Assembly: GCF_963576675.1 (NCBI RefSeq) | Contig: NC_088912.1 | Coordinates: 10,749,001-10,813,000, forward strand | Reading direction: 5' to 3' | DNA length: 64,000 nucleotides | From: Euphorbia lathyris | Lineage: Eukaryota > Streptophyta > Magnoliopsida > Malpighiales > Euphorbiaceae | Shown: positions 46,401 through 56,069 of the stretch, piece by piece | How positions within the stretch are numbered: the stretch's first letter is position 1 | How the letters are laid out: the number at the start of each line of letters is the position of its first letter | Made by a program: the position numbers and the translations under genes | Notes under the pieces: generated by a model | What the model was told of the DNA's origin: nothing | The model's input: the letters and a program-made list of their open reading frames with translations, nothing else | Databases searched by the model: none

Positions 46401-47250
46401 TGTTATACTTTACTGCGGCACTGCTCTAGTTTGTCCGTAAAAATCAGTATATTTGATTCATCCCAATTTTGCCGGATCAATGTCCGAAAATCTGCGTTTA
46501 GCCCCTATGAGTTTTCATATCTAAACAGCGTTAGTGTTCCTAGCTATGTCTCGGCTATTGACAGAAGTAGTGTGGAATGGTCTGATTGAGTCGTACAAAT
46601 GTTTATGATTTTTGCAAGTGAGAATTGTTCGTGCCATATTCGAGATGCTACTCCCCTATCCAATTTTTCCTCGATCATTGCTTGTCATTGTCTATTGCGT
46701 GTCCATGTAAATGGATAGCCGCTCATAAACTTATGACAAATTGCAGTAGTTTAACGTATTACCAAAACCTGATAATAATGTAAACGGGTGGCCCTGTCCA
46801 CCCCGTTTCTAAAAAGAAAAAAGCATATCATTAAAATCTCCTATCACCAGCCATGATAGATCTAAGATTCGATATAAATCATTCATATATTTCCATGATG
46901 ACGCTCGTCTATTTCTCTTTGGGAAACCGTAGAAGTCTGTGAATCGCTAAGTTGGGATATTGTCCTCTGAGATTGATACATCAATAAAGTTTATACCAAA
47001 TTTGATGAGGTCACATTTAATTCAAGTTTCCAAAAAAGAGCAACTCCACCTCCCCCTTAGACACTATCAACTGCAAAGCATCGATGAAACCCAATGTTAT
47101 TTCTCACTTGTACTACTGCCTCCTTACTTATCATTGTTTCCATCAAAAATATAATGGAAGGTTTATAGGTGATTTATGAGCTCTTTCAGCTCCCGAACTG
47201 TTTCAAGGCTACCCACACCTCGACAGTTCCAGCTTAGGATTTTCATGGCT
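40430..47250 (-). pseudogene. L1 ORF2 remnant: endonuclease, RT, zinc-binding domain, RNase H
   Basis: The endonuclease is heavily decayed (47250-46250). Before the RT, MAKIKWLQAGDNNSCFFH lies at 46243. The RT reads LIPKKHPPIAMTYLRPIALC (45610), AFFPKRSITDNIMIVYEAGH and GLRKGDLLSPYLFILCM (45180). The catalytic box reads FLDD at about 45070 instead of FADD. The post-RT part has RLRRKLRGWQGERISRGGKE (44800). The zinc-binding region lies at 41591-41190 (VKNFIWRAASNILPTNVNL, CPLCMQ) and RNase H at 40960-40440 (VAEAISCREALRWV). The nested LTRs cut it between YWGLRIKWK and the WGGGLNFRHF block. Confidence 0.8.
41963..44614 (-). mobile_element. Two long solo-LTR-like repeats, one nested in the other, inserted in the L1
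   Basis: Both copies start (plus strand) TAGTTCCAAGGGGGGG and end GGTGTTTCAACA. The outer copy occupies 41963-42956 and 44273-44614; the inner occupies 42957-44272 (1316 bp). Both carry 'catttcgaatttcgaaataaccgttggagg' text, and a TATA box on the minus strand near 42655 and 43676 (CTATAAATAG), placing transcription on the minus strand. This fits LTRs of a large copia lineage such as SIRE/Maximus, but TG...CA ends on the 3' side were not resolved. A possible duplication, cttgta, flanks the inner insertion (42940 and 44281). Confidence 0.65.
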
Positions 47251-47499
47251 TCTGGCTGGCCCATTCATTAAGGTCTGCTGATATCTTCGTTTCATTCATG
47301 ATTCCTTCAATAGCACTCTTACTTGAATTCTCCTCTATCGCACGTTTTTGTTTCGGTTCGGTGACGACTTGAACATCCTCCTCCTTATTTACTTGCTTTG
47401 TCAATCTCTCTTGAGTTTGTATTAACATGGCTGAGTTACTTGAATTTCCGGCCTCCCTAGACTCGTGAGAAAGCAGCAACAGTGAACCTTTTAGCCATG

Positions 47500-48400
47500 G
47501 AGATGTATTTTATGAGAATCTGCGTGGTGTAGCTTAGAGAAATGGTCCATACAGTGTTGGCATGTCCGGATCATTCAGCATATGGAATGTTGCACAGTCA
47601 CGTGCATCGTGACCTAATAGTCCATAATAAAAGCAGAAGTACAGTAACCTTTCATACTGAAAGTTTACCTAGAACCAATCTGTAGATGATTTACCGAGCT
47701 TCGTCCTTCTTTTCAGTGGGGCTCTGACATCCATTTGTATTTGAATCTGTAAGTATCTATAAAACAGTTTAGAGTAATCTTGAGGGTATGTACGAAGAAC
47801 TGATCCCATGAATCTACCATATACCATTGCAATTTTTTCCGTTTGGAATCCCACTAGCAATCTGTGCAGTTGTACCCAGAATGCAGCTTCATTTAGTTTA
47901 ACCAATAGAATTTCCTCCGGGTGAGAAATCCTTCTGACTACTAGCGGTTTGTTCTCAAACGACCAGGGTCCTCCATTCATCACAACATTGATATCAAAGA
48001 CATGGTTAAATTGGAATAGATACCGACCTCCATTTAGTTCGATGATGGATATGCCTCCAATAGGTTTCCAAAGCCGTGATAATGTTATTTTCATACCTTC
48101 TGTGTTGATAGGTTTGTCCATTACAAATCTTCCCATGCAACTCTAGCGAAGGTCATATGATGCCATGGACTCTTCCTCTAAGGTTACCATTGGTGCGGTC
48201 TCCTCCTCAGTAAGGGATCGTTGCAGGCAAGTGTTGGCTAGCTCTTCCTTTGGCGTAGATAGTCGATGATCACCGAATGAATGTTTTAGTTTGAGTCGTC
48301 CGGAGGTGCAGCAGAACAACTGAAATAGGCGGCGGAATATAACAGCTACGACGACCAACGATGGACTGAGCATGGGATAAGGTTACGTAAACCCTAAGTT
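47500..48400 (-). pseudogene. L1 ORF1 (DUF4283 plus zinc knuckle) remnant
   Basis: Reading from 48373 down, an open stretch (48136-47669) carries the RNA-binding DUF4283 signature: LSRLWKPIGGISIIELNGGR, FQFNHVFDINVVMNGGPWSF, NKPLVVRR, and FWVQLHRLLVGFQTEK. A zinc knuckle follows at about 47635-47590 as CFYYGLLGHDARDC, where the second Cys is Tyr. The later part has stops. This protein would coat L1 RNA; here it is not functional. Confidence 0.75.
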
Positions 48401-48473
48401 AGGGTAAGAGCAGCAAAACCCTAGTACGGGGTAGGGACAATTGTTAACATAACACATACATACGGTCTTATTT

Positions 48474-48790
48474 AAATAAAGGATAAGTTGTAAAAAATAT
48501 CCTAATTTTACTTTTAACATCTAAAATAGCATGCTTTTTTTCGATGCTAATTGTTTTTCGTCTTCTTTAATAATACTCCTTCCATTTTCAAAATAATTAT
48601 CACGTTTAATCAATTTTTTTCATATTATTTTTCAAAGTATTTTTTTTCTATTTTACCCTTATTAATGAATTTAATATTAAATGCACTTTTGTCATTTTAA
48701 GTTTTTAATATATGAAGAGTGGTTCAATTCAATAAGTGAGACAAAAAATGAGAATTATTGATAAAGAAAGATAAATGGTATTTTAATATA
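48474..48790. other. Continuation of segment A after the L1; A/T-rich
   Basis: 'aaataaaggataagttgt' continues segment A and matches 'taataaaggataataag' at 56901. No gene. Confidence 0.5.
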
Positions 48791-49168
48791 GGCATTACAC
48801 CTATTTGGGTCTCTAAACTAAAGCTTCAAAATCAATTAGGACCCTAAACTATCAAAAGTATCAATTAGATCCCTGAACTAAGTAAAAATTATCAATTCAG
48901 TCCCTATCCTGTCCTAAAATCGAAAACTGTGACTATTTGATATAACATGTAATAATATTTGTGTTGATTCAAAATGGGTTTGGGAAAGAATGTATGAAAT
49001 TGTTCAACCGAATGATTTTCGATGAGGCCTCAATTGAAGATTTTTGTTTAGAATAGGGACTCAATTGATGATGTTTAGCTAGTTCAGGACCTGATTGATG
49101 ATTTTGATAGTATAGGGTCCTAATTGACTTTGAAACCTTAGTTTAGGGACTCAAATGGGTGTTATGCC
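48791..49168. mobile_element. 378-bp MULE-type MITE (GGCATTACACC family), 9-bp TSD
   Basis: It starts GGCATTACACCTATTTGGG and ends CAAATGGGTGTTATGCC, with long complementary arms ('ctaaactaaagcttcaaaa' against 'ttgaaaccttagtttag'). The flanks carry tttaatata at 48782-48790 and 49169-49177. Confidence 0.82.
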
Positions 49169-49272
49169 TTTAATATATATTCCATAACTTTACTGCAAAA
49201 CAATCATTTCCTTAATATGTGTGATGTAATCAAATATGACAATTATTTTAAAATGAAGAGAGTATTTTTTTA

Positions 49273-49799
49273 GGGTAAATTTCAAATAAATCCCTTGTGG
49301 TTTCACTAATTTTCAGATAAAAAACTGTGATATACTTTTTTTTTTCAAAGTAAGGACTGAGGTTTTCAACTTTAGCAAAATAAGGACTTTTTCGATTGAT
49401 ACTATTAAAATCACCCTTGACGACTTCAAAAATGACATATTTTAAGAACTAATAATATTCTAAGCAACTTTAATTCTTCAAATTTTTTTTTATTTTGAGA
49501 TTATTTAAATGATGTTTGGTAAAGAGAGTGAAAGTTAATGTTTAGAGAGAGAAAGTCTCAAAAAATACTATTTTCGAAAATCGAAAAATATAGTTCCATA
49601 GCAAATATGACATTGAACAACTTTAATTCTTGAAAATTTTCATTTTTGGGTCGTTAAAGATGGTTTTAATAACATTAATCCAAAAAGTTCTTGTTTTATT
49701 AAAAGTGCGAAACCTCAATCATCGTTATGACAAAAAGTAAACCACAGACTTTTATCTGAAAATTAGTAAAACCATAGTGGTTTTATTTGAAACTTATCC
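49273..49799. mobile_element. MULE-type MITE (TAAATTTCAAATAAA family)
   Basis: Its ends are GGGTAAATTTCAAATAAATC and GAAACTTATCC-type, with the same interior as 2981-3478 at high similarity. The flanks tattttttta and tatttttta suggest a 9-10-bp duplication but are low in complexity. Confidence 0.72.
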
Positions 49800-50206
49800 T
49801 ATTTTTTAAGTTTAAAGTTAAAATCCGGGTATTAAAATATAAATATGTCAAGATTTAGGTATAGAAAATATAATTCACATAAAGCAAAAGTCAAATCAGT
49901 TTAAATTGATAGAAGAATTAAACTATTGAATATAAAAAATATAAAAGATTTTATATTAAAATATGATAACTAGGAACTAATAAATTTAATATATTTGGAT
50001 GTTATAATAGTAATTAAATTCAAATTTAATGTACTGTTGAGAAGTTATGCTAAACCGTGTAACCATACAAATTTGACTTTGACATTCACAACAATTGTGG
50101 AAGAAGTTTTTATATTTTTTTTATTTCTCAATTAAGTAAAATTACACTTTTGATCCATACTTTTTAATTTATGATATTGATACCATTAAGAATTTTTATA
50201 TAATAA
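49800..50206. other. A/T-rich DNA leading into segment B
   Basis: Segment B homology to segment A begins at about 50030 ('gagaagttatgcta'). The last five bases (aataa, 50202-50206) are the left TSD of the gypsy element. Confidence 0.55.
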
Positions 50207-50686
50207 TGATAACATCGGGATATTATCGCAAGGACCAAAGGAGATAATCGCCTCAAATATGCCACGTGGCATAGGAAGCCGCCCGACGGATCCCCCTGGG
50301 TTAGCTCTAAGAGATCCGCTGGCGGATCTCTAAGGCAAATCTCTCCATTTACTTAAAGTAACGGCTAACTGACAACTCAGCCATAATGATCATTAAATGA
50401 ATCATTAATAGTCTTAACCCGCCAGGTTAAGAGTAACTTGTAACCGCCATTAAATGAGCATTAATAGAGACTCTCTAGTTACCTAAAAGTTACAAATCCA
50501 TCTACTATAAATAGCCTACGTCTAGGCTATCAAGGTACATTCACTCATACTTACTTTTCGCTAAGCTCTGTCTATTCAGTTTATTCTCCATATTTGTTAC
50601 TGACTTTGGCATCGGAGTGTCCCCGGCCGATCCCAACGGCGCCTCACAGGGACGTGATCTGATTGGAAATTTCTCCAGTGTTATCA
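50207..50686 (+). repeat. Left LTR of the young gypsy element
   Basis: It contains a TATA box (ctataaatagc) at about 50508, which would set U3/R. It also has a 22-bp palindrome (50310-50331) centred on GATCCGCTGGCGGATC. It ends at TTATCA. Confidence 0.92.
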
Positions 50687-50706
50687 ATTGGTGCGGTGAT
50701 CGTGGA
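50687..50706 (+). other. Probable primer binding site
   Basis: attggtgcggtgatcgtgg follows the LTR directly and is conserved after the older LTR remnant at 10534 (actggtgtagtgagtgtgg). It resembles primer sites read as tRNA-Asp type, but the match is imperfect. Confidence 0.5.
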
Positions 50707-50749
50707 GTCCTTGGTCAAATAAAGGATTTTTTGTTCACACTGAAACATC

Positions 50750-53700
50750 ATGACGGAGGAAAGACGAAACTCCTCCTCTGAGATTAAATCACTGATAATT
50801 ACACCGCCAAGTGCTGGACGCACAGATACGACCACTCCTGAGAATTGTTATAAATATCACAAGGAAAATGGCTACGCGGATGCTCGCTGGGAGTTGGCTC
50901 GAAAAACCAAACGACTTGGTGGACAAGGTAAATTGGATCGATTTATCCAAATAGAAGGAAGAGAAGATGCTAGACTCAAGGAGGACTCGACGAAAAGGAA
51001 GAGAAAAAACATAATTAACGTCATAGCTGGCGGACCTGGTTATCAGCCAACGGCAAAGAAAGCAAGGATGACCACCCTTGAGAGAATGTCATTAAATCGC
51101 CCTTTTTCAGATACAGGTCAGAAGATTGCACCCCATGCGGACGCACTGGTTGTCACCATGAGGGTTGAAGGTTGGGAAATAAGGCGAGTAATGATTGATA
51201 CGGGAAGTTCATGTAACATCATTACGCGAGGAGCATTCGCCAAACTCAAAATTGATCCTATCCGGGTAGAACCAACTGTGGTCGATATTTTAGGAGTCAC
51301 TGGTCATACCATTCAGACGAAAGGTCAGGTTACTTTGGACTGCGAGCTTACTGGGGATGATCAAGTTTGGAGAGAAGATTTGGAGTTTTCGATCTTAGAT
51401 GGACAATTAGCTTACAATATTATCCTTGGACGACCTTTTATCTCCGAAGTTGCAACTCTTATCTCCATTCGCCATTTAGCACTCTACATTCCCACGGCCA
51501 AGGGATGCATGATGGTCAAAGGTTGTCAAAAAGTGGCCCAAGAGACATATTCTGCATCCTTAATGATTCGCCCTCAATCTAAGGAGGAGGACGAGGAGGA
51601 ACGCGTCACAATGGCTTTGGGGGAAACCGAAATGTACCCTGTGGCGGATGGGAAGCAGGTGCGGATAGCTAAAAGTCTACAAGGTGAGATCAGAGACGCA
51701 ATCACCAAAGTACTTGGCGAAAGTGAAGATGTTTTTGCGTGGAAGGATGAAGTACTCCCCGGGATTAGCCCAGACGTGATCACCCATAAACTCAACATTG
51801 ACAAAAACGCGGTTCCTGTGGCTCAGAAGAGGAGAAACCATGGTCCGGAAAGGCAAAAAGTGATTGAGGACGAAATCGCCAAGCTCCAAAAGGCGGATGC
51901 CATCGAGGAGGTGCTTTATACCCAGTGGTTGGCGAACGTCGTACTAGTCAAGAAAGCTGGCGGGTCTTATCGTATGTGCATCGATTTCACAGATCTTAAT
52001 AAAGCTTGCCCCAAAGATAATTATCCTCTACCGTGCATAGACATGCTTGTAGATGGAACTGCCGGTCACGCAATGTATTCCTTTACTGATGTAAAGTCTA
52101 ATTATCATCAAATCCCTATGGAGCCCTTGGATAGAATCAAGACCTCGTTCGTAACACATCAGGCCACTTATTGTTTCAAAGTTATGCCCTTCGGGCTCAA
52201 GAATGCGGGAGCTACCTATCAGAGGATGATGAACAAGATATTCGCGGACAATAAAAGTGGTAATTATTCCGTCTACGTAGATGACATGATCATTAAAAGC
52301 ACGACGGCAGAAAGGCATGCAGAAGATATAAAGGAAGTACTGGGCGTACTGCAACACCACAACATCAAGTTAAATCCCGAGAAATGCACTTTTGGAGCTA
52401 CATATGGAAAATTTTTAGGATTCATGATTAGTGAAAAAGGAGTTAGCCCAAACCCTGACAAAGTCAAAGCAGTTCTTGAGATGCAAGCGCCCCGGAACAT
52501 CAAGGAGGTACAACGCCTTAACGGGCGTATCATAGCCTTGGGCAGGTTTATTTCTTGCTCAGCCCGTAGATGTCAGCCTTTTTTCGAAGTTATCAAACAG
52601 CAAAAAGCATTCGAGTGGAATGAAGATTGTCAGAATGCCTTTGAAGGAATCAACCGGTTCCTCACAGAACCACCTATGATGAGTCGACCTTTGAAGGGAG
52701 AAGATTTATACATGTATGTATCGGTCACGGATAAAGCCGTATGCACAGTCATGATACGAGAGGAGGATGGCCAACAGTTCCCAATTTATTACGTGAGCAA
52801 GGTTTTGAAAGATGCTGAAACCAGATATTCAAGACTAAATAAAATGGCACTGGCTGTTGTAACCACGGCAATACGCCTTAGGCCATATTTTCAGGCGCAT
52901 ACAGTAATAGTTCGTACCAATATACCAATGAGAAAAGTATTGCAGAAATCGGACACTTCGGGAAGGTTGATGGAATGGGCGATCCGCCTAGGCGAATTTG
53001 ATGTAAGATATGAAAGCATGTCATCATTGAAAAGTCAAGTCCTGGCGGACTTCGTGAATGAATTCACTGATGAGGGGATATCTCATCCCAAACCTCCGGT
53101 AGAAGAATGGTCGATGTATACCGACGGGGCTTCATCGGCGGAGGGAGCAGGGGTGGGAGTTGTGATCAAGGGTCCCCATTACATAAAATTGCGGTACGCA
53201 GCAAAATTAAATTTCCATGCCACTAATAATGCTGCTGAGTACGAGGCCCTGATATTGGGTCTACGTATACTTCAAGAGATCACCCCGGAGCGGATCGTGA
53301 TCTACAGCGATTCAAAACTAATGGTCAACCAAGTCATCAAGAATTACGAGGTAAAAGACGAGATCCTGGCCAAATATGTAGCAGAAGTCAAGAAATTGCT
53401 AGATAACCTTGAAGCTAAAGAAGCCAGATGGGAATTGGTTCACATACCAAGAGAATCCAACACAGAGGCGGATCAATTGGCCAAAATGGCTTCTTGTGAG
53501 GCAAACTGGGCGGATCCGGACTGTCCCTTCGAGGTAAAAATGGCCCCGGCATTTGTATCTGCGGAAGTAACCCTACTCACAACAGTGGAGGATGATTGGA
53601 GGACGGTTATCCGCCAATACTTGCTAAATGGAACATTACCTGAAGATAAAGAAGAGTCGCGAAGGATAATCAGAAGGGCAGCTTATTTCTCCTTGATCAA

Positions 53701-53767
53701 CGATGGTCTTTACAGAAAATCCTTTAGCCATCCTTGGCTGAAGTGCATTCTACCTGAGGAAGGATAG
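50750..53767 (+). CDS. Gypsy pol: Gag tail, protease, reverse transcriptase, RNase H, second RNase H
   Basis: The 1005-residue frame begins with the last part of Gag (YHKENGYADARWELARK, GKLDRFIQ). Protease has MIDTGSSCNIITRG (catalytic Asp150) and LAYNIILGRPF. Reverse transcriptase has YRMCIDFTDLNKACPKDNYP, VMPFGLKNAGATYQRMMN and YVDDMII (residues 509-512). The native RNase H follows to about residue 760. A second, archaeal-type RNase H starts at MYTDGASSAEGAG (Asp792) and runs through HIPRESNTEADQLAKM. The frame ends at an amber codon (53765) just before the integrase zinc finger. Sequence after that stop stays in frame, so the original protein was longer. The true Gag start is missing, so the first Met here is fortuitous. 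Confidence 0.9.
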   Translation: MTEERRNSSSEIKSLIITPPSAGRTDTTTPENCYKYHKENGYADARWELARKTKRLGGQGKLDRFIQIEGREDARLKEDSTKRKRKNIINVIAGGPGYQPTAKKARMTTLERMSLNRPFSDTGQKIAPHADALVVTMRVEGWEIRRVMIDTGSSCNIITRGAFAKLKIDPIRVEPTVVDILGVTGHTIQTKGQVTLDCELTGDDQVWREDLEFSILDGQLAYNIILGRPFISEVATLISIRHLALYIPTAKGCMMVKGCQKVAQETYSASLMIRPQSKEEDEEERVTMALGETEMYPVADGKQVRIAKSLQGEIRDAITKVLGESEDVFAWKDEVLPGISPDVITHKLNIDKNAVPVAQKRRNHGPERQKVIEDEIAKLQKADAIEEVLYTQWLANVVLVKKAGGSYRMCIDFTDLNKACPKDNYPLPCIDMLVDGTAGHAMYSFTDVKSNYHQIPMEPLDRIKTSFVTHQATYCFKVMPFGLKNAGATYQRMMNKIFADNKSGNYSVYVDDMIIKSTTAERHAEDIKEVLGVLQHHNIKLNPEKCTFGATYGKFLGFMISEKGVSPNPDKVKAVLEMQAPRNIKEVQRLNGRIIALGRFISCSARRCQPFFEVIKQQKAFEWNEDCQNAFEGINRFLTEPPMMSRPLKGEDLYMYVSVTDKAVCTVMIREEDGQQFPIYYVSKVLKDAETRYSRLNKMALAVVTTAIRLRPYFQAHTVIVRTNIPMRKVLQKSDTSGRLMEWAIRLGEFDVRYESMSSLKSQVLADFVNEFTDEGISHPKPPVEEWSMYTDGASSAEGAGVGVVIKGPHYIKLRYAAKLNFHATNNAAEYEALILGLRILQEITPERIVIYSDSKLMVNQVIKNYEVKDEILAKYVAEVKKLLDNLEAKEARWELVHIPRESNTEADQLAKMASCEANWADPDCPFEVKMAPAFVSAEVTLLTTVEDDWRTVIRQYLLNGTLPEDKEESRRIIRRAAYFSLINDGLYRKSFSHPWLKCILPEEG

Positions 53768-54838
53768 CAAATCCTTAAGGAGCTACATGAGGGATCTTGT
53801 GGATCACACGAGGCATCCGCCACGATTTTGAAAAAATCCAGGTTAGCAGGTTTCTACTGGCCCACGGCCGAGTTAGACACCCAAAGTTTGGTAAAATCTT
53901 GTCACAGTTGCCAGATTCATGCAAATGAGTCACACACCACCAAGCACATCCAAAGACCAATCATTGAGGGTCGTCCGTTCGCCCTCTGGGGAATAGACAT
54001 TGTTGGCCCATTTCCTCCAACTCGCCGGCAAAAGAGGTATGTAATAGTGGCGGTGGACCATTTCACCAAATGGGTGGAAGCCGAGGCTGTTTCTTCCATT
54101 ACAGCGGAACGGATAGTGGAGTTTGTTAGGGACAACATCGTAGGAAGATATGGCATTCCACATACAATTATCACCGACAACGGGACACAATTTAACTGTG
54201 GCAAATTCAAGGCTTTTTGTGAGGGATTGGGCATCCTGAACAGATTCGCTTCCGTTTATTATCCTCAGTCCAATGGAATGACCGAGGTAACCGACCGAAC
54301 GATTGTAAAAGGGATAAAAAAGAGACTAGGAGAACACGACAAAAAATGGGCGGATCAGCTTACGAGTGTTTTGTGGGCTTATCGTACAACTCCTAGAACT
54401 GCTACAGGAGAAACGCCATTCGCCCTTTCTCATGGAGTGGAGGCAGTAATCCCAGTTGAAATACAAGTCCCCAGTGATCGAGTGGCTTTTTACTGCGAAG
54501 AGGACAATGATAAACGGTTAAGGGACCGCTTAGATCGGGTTGAAGACCGTAGAGACCAATCCTATGTGTGCATGGCAGCGTATAAGCAGCGGATTGCCTC
54601 TTATCATGACAAAAATGTTAAGCTTGTGGATTTGAAGATGGGGGATCTGGTGCTTCGTAAAGCTGATAAAATCCAATCTCGAGAAGGCAAAGGCAAGTTA
54701 GGGATCAATTGGGTAGGACCATACTAGATAGTGGAGAAGGTTGGACCAGCCATATTCAAAATACAAGATACGGAGGGCAATATGCTACCACGCACATGGA
54801 ATCTCCAAAACCTCCGCAAATACTTCGTCAGAAAATGA
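53768..54838 (+). pseudogene. Gypsy integrase, separated from pol by an amber stop and cut by a second one
   Basis: In frame with the preceding pol after TAG at 53765. It carries the HHCC zinc finger (LHEGSCGSHEASATILKK ... CHSCQIH) and the catalytic core WGIDIVGPFPP, IITDNGTQFNCG and SNGMTEVTDRT (the D, D and E residues are present). The C-terminal part reaches GINWVGPY, where another TAG (54725) interrupts. The frame then continues IVEKVGPAIFK to LRKYFVRK and a normal stop at 54836. Integrase would insert the cDNA at new sites; this copy cannot make it without readthrough. Confidence 0.85.
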
Positions 54839-55589
54839 AGCATGCTCACGGTCTTGAGTACTCTTTTTTCCTTTAGCAAGCTTTCTTTTTCCCATGTGGG
54901 TTTTCTTGTTAAACGGTTATCAAATGAAGCTCCTTTATAAAAGACCTATTCACTATAATAAGGTGTCTTTTCCATTAATAAACATGGTTGGTCAACTTTA
55001 TATCCTTTACTGTTGCAATTTCAGTATGTTACAAAGAGAACATCCCGAGTTCTCTACATTCACAATAGATCCGCCACTAGGCGGATCATGGTCACCGATA
55101 GAGTTAAAACGATCCTTGGACGCAAGGTCTCTACACTCTCATATCCTTTCCAGAGAAGGATTTATAAGTCCTGCGGGCGGATCATTTCACCTCAAAGAGA
55201 GGTAACAAATTGAACCTCTGGGCAGCTTTACTTCCTCCAAGAAGGAATAGAACAGCTTCAAAACCTTCACAAAGGTTCATATAATGGAGTATGGCTGGCC
55301 ACCTACTCCAATCTCTAAGTAAAAGCAGAAAAATAGGGTTATCCCCTTTCCTCTTCACCCTCACTACTTGAGGGTCCCCCTCCACATTCATAGATTCGCC
55401 ACCAGTAAAGATACCACCTAAGAGACAAAATCTAACGAACAGACGAAATCAAATCATCTGTCACAACTATGATGTCACTATACGTGTCGGCCATAAAAGA
55501 ACATCGAGCAAATTGCTCACGGAAGCATGGAACGGCGCGCAAAAGTCCAAAAGCCCTGAAGGACTTTATAAGCCTTTTGAGGGGGCTTC
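54839..55589 (+). other. Gypsy 3' non-coding region with polypurine tract
   Basis: Short inverted GGCGGATC/GATCCGCC motifs recur here. The polypurine tract gaggggg lies at 55579-55585, next to the right LTR. No protein is recognised. Confidence 0.7.
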
Positions 55590-56069
55590 TGATAACATCG
55601 GGATATTATCGCAAGGACCAAAGGAGATAATCGCCTCAAATATGCCACGTGGCATAGGAAGCCGCCCGGCGGATCCCCCTGGGTTAGCTCTAAGAGATCC
55701 GCTGGCGGATCTCTAAGGCAAATCTCTCCATTTACTTAAAGTAACGGCTAACTGACAACTCAGCCATAATGATCATTAAATGAATCATTAATAGTCTTAA
55801 CCCGCCAGGTTAAGAGTAACTTGTAACCGCCATTAAATGAGCATTAATAGAGACTCTCTAGTTACCTAAAAGTTACAAATCCATCTACTATAAATAGCCT
55901 ACGTCTAGGCTATCAAGGTACATTCACTCATACTTACTTTTCGCTAAGCTCTGTCTATTCAGTTTATTCTCCATATTTGTTACTGACTTTGGCATCGGAG
56001 TGTCCCCGGCCGATCCCAACGGCGCCTCACAGGGACGTGATCTGATTGGAAATTTCTCCAGTGTTATCA
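55590..56069 (+). repeat. Right LTR of the young gypsy element
   Basis: 480 bp, one base different from the left LTR by visual alignment, followed by the TSD aataa. Confidence 0.92.

Larger units (their letters stand above)
40395..48457 (-). mobile_element. Full-length but dead L1 LINE, 16-bp TSD, itself carrying nested LTRs
   Basis: Flanks acatacgatcttattt (40379-40394) and acatacggtcttattt (48458-48473) are a 16-bp duplication with one mismatch. Segment B has the empty site at 56888-56900. On the minus strand the order is 5' UTR, ORF1 (DUF4283-type), endonuclease, reverse transcriptase, zinc-binding domain and RNase H, the order of plant L1. Without the 2.65-kb insert at 41963-44614 the LINE is about 5.4 kb, close to full length. 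Every domain has stops or shifts. Confidence 0.85.
50207..56069 (+). mobile_element. Very young Ty3/gypsy element (Tat/Retand-like), gag mostly deleted
   Basis: LTRs of 480 bp (50207-50686 and 55590-56069) start TGATAACATC and end TGTTATCA. I find one difference between them (A at 50286, G at 55669). The TSD aataa is at 50202-50206 and 56070-56074. The interior encodes the end of Gag, protease, reverse transcriptase, RNase H, an additional archaeal-type RNase H, and integrase. Dual RNase H is typical of the Tat group. The capsid part of Gag is absent and the integrase carries two amber stops, so the copy is non-autonomous although its insertion looks recent. Confidence 0.92.
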
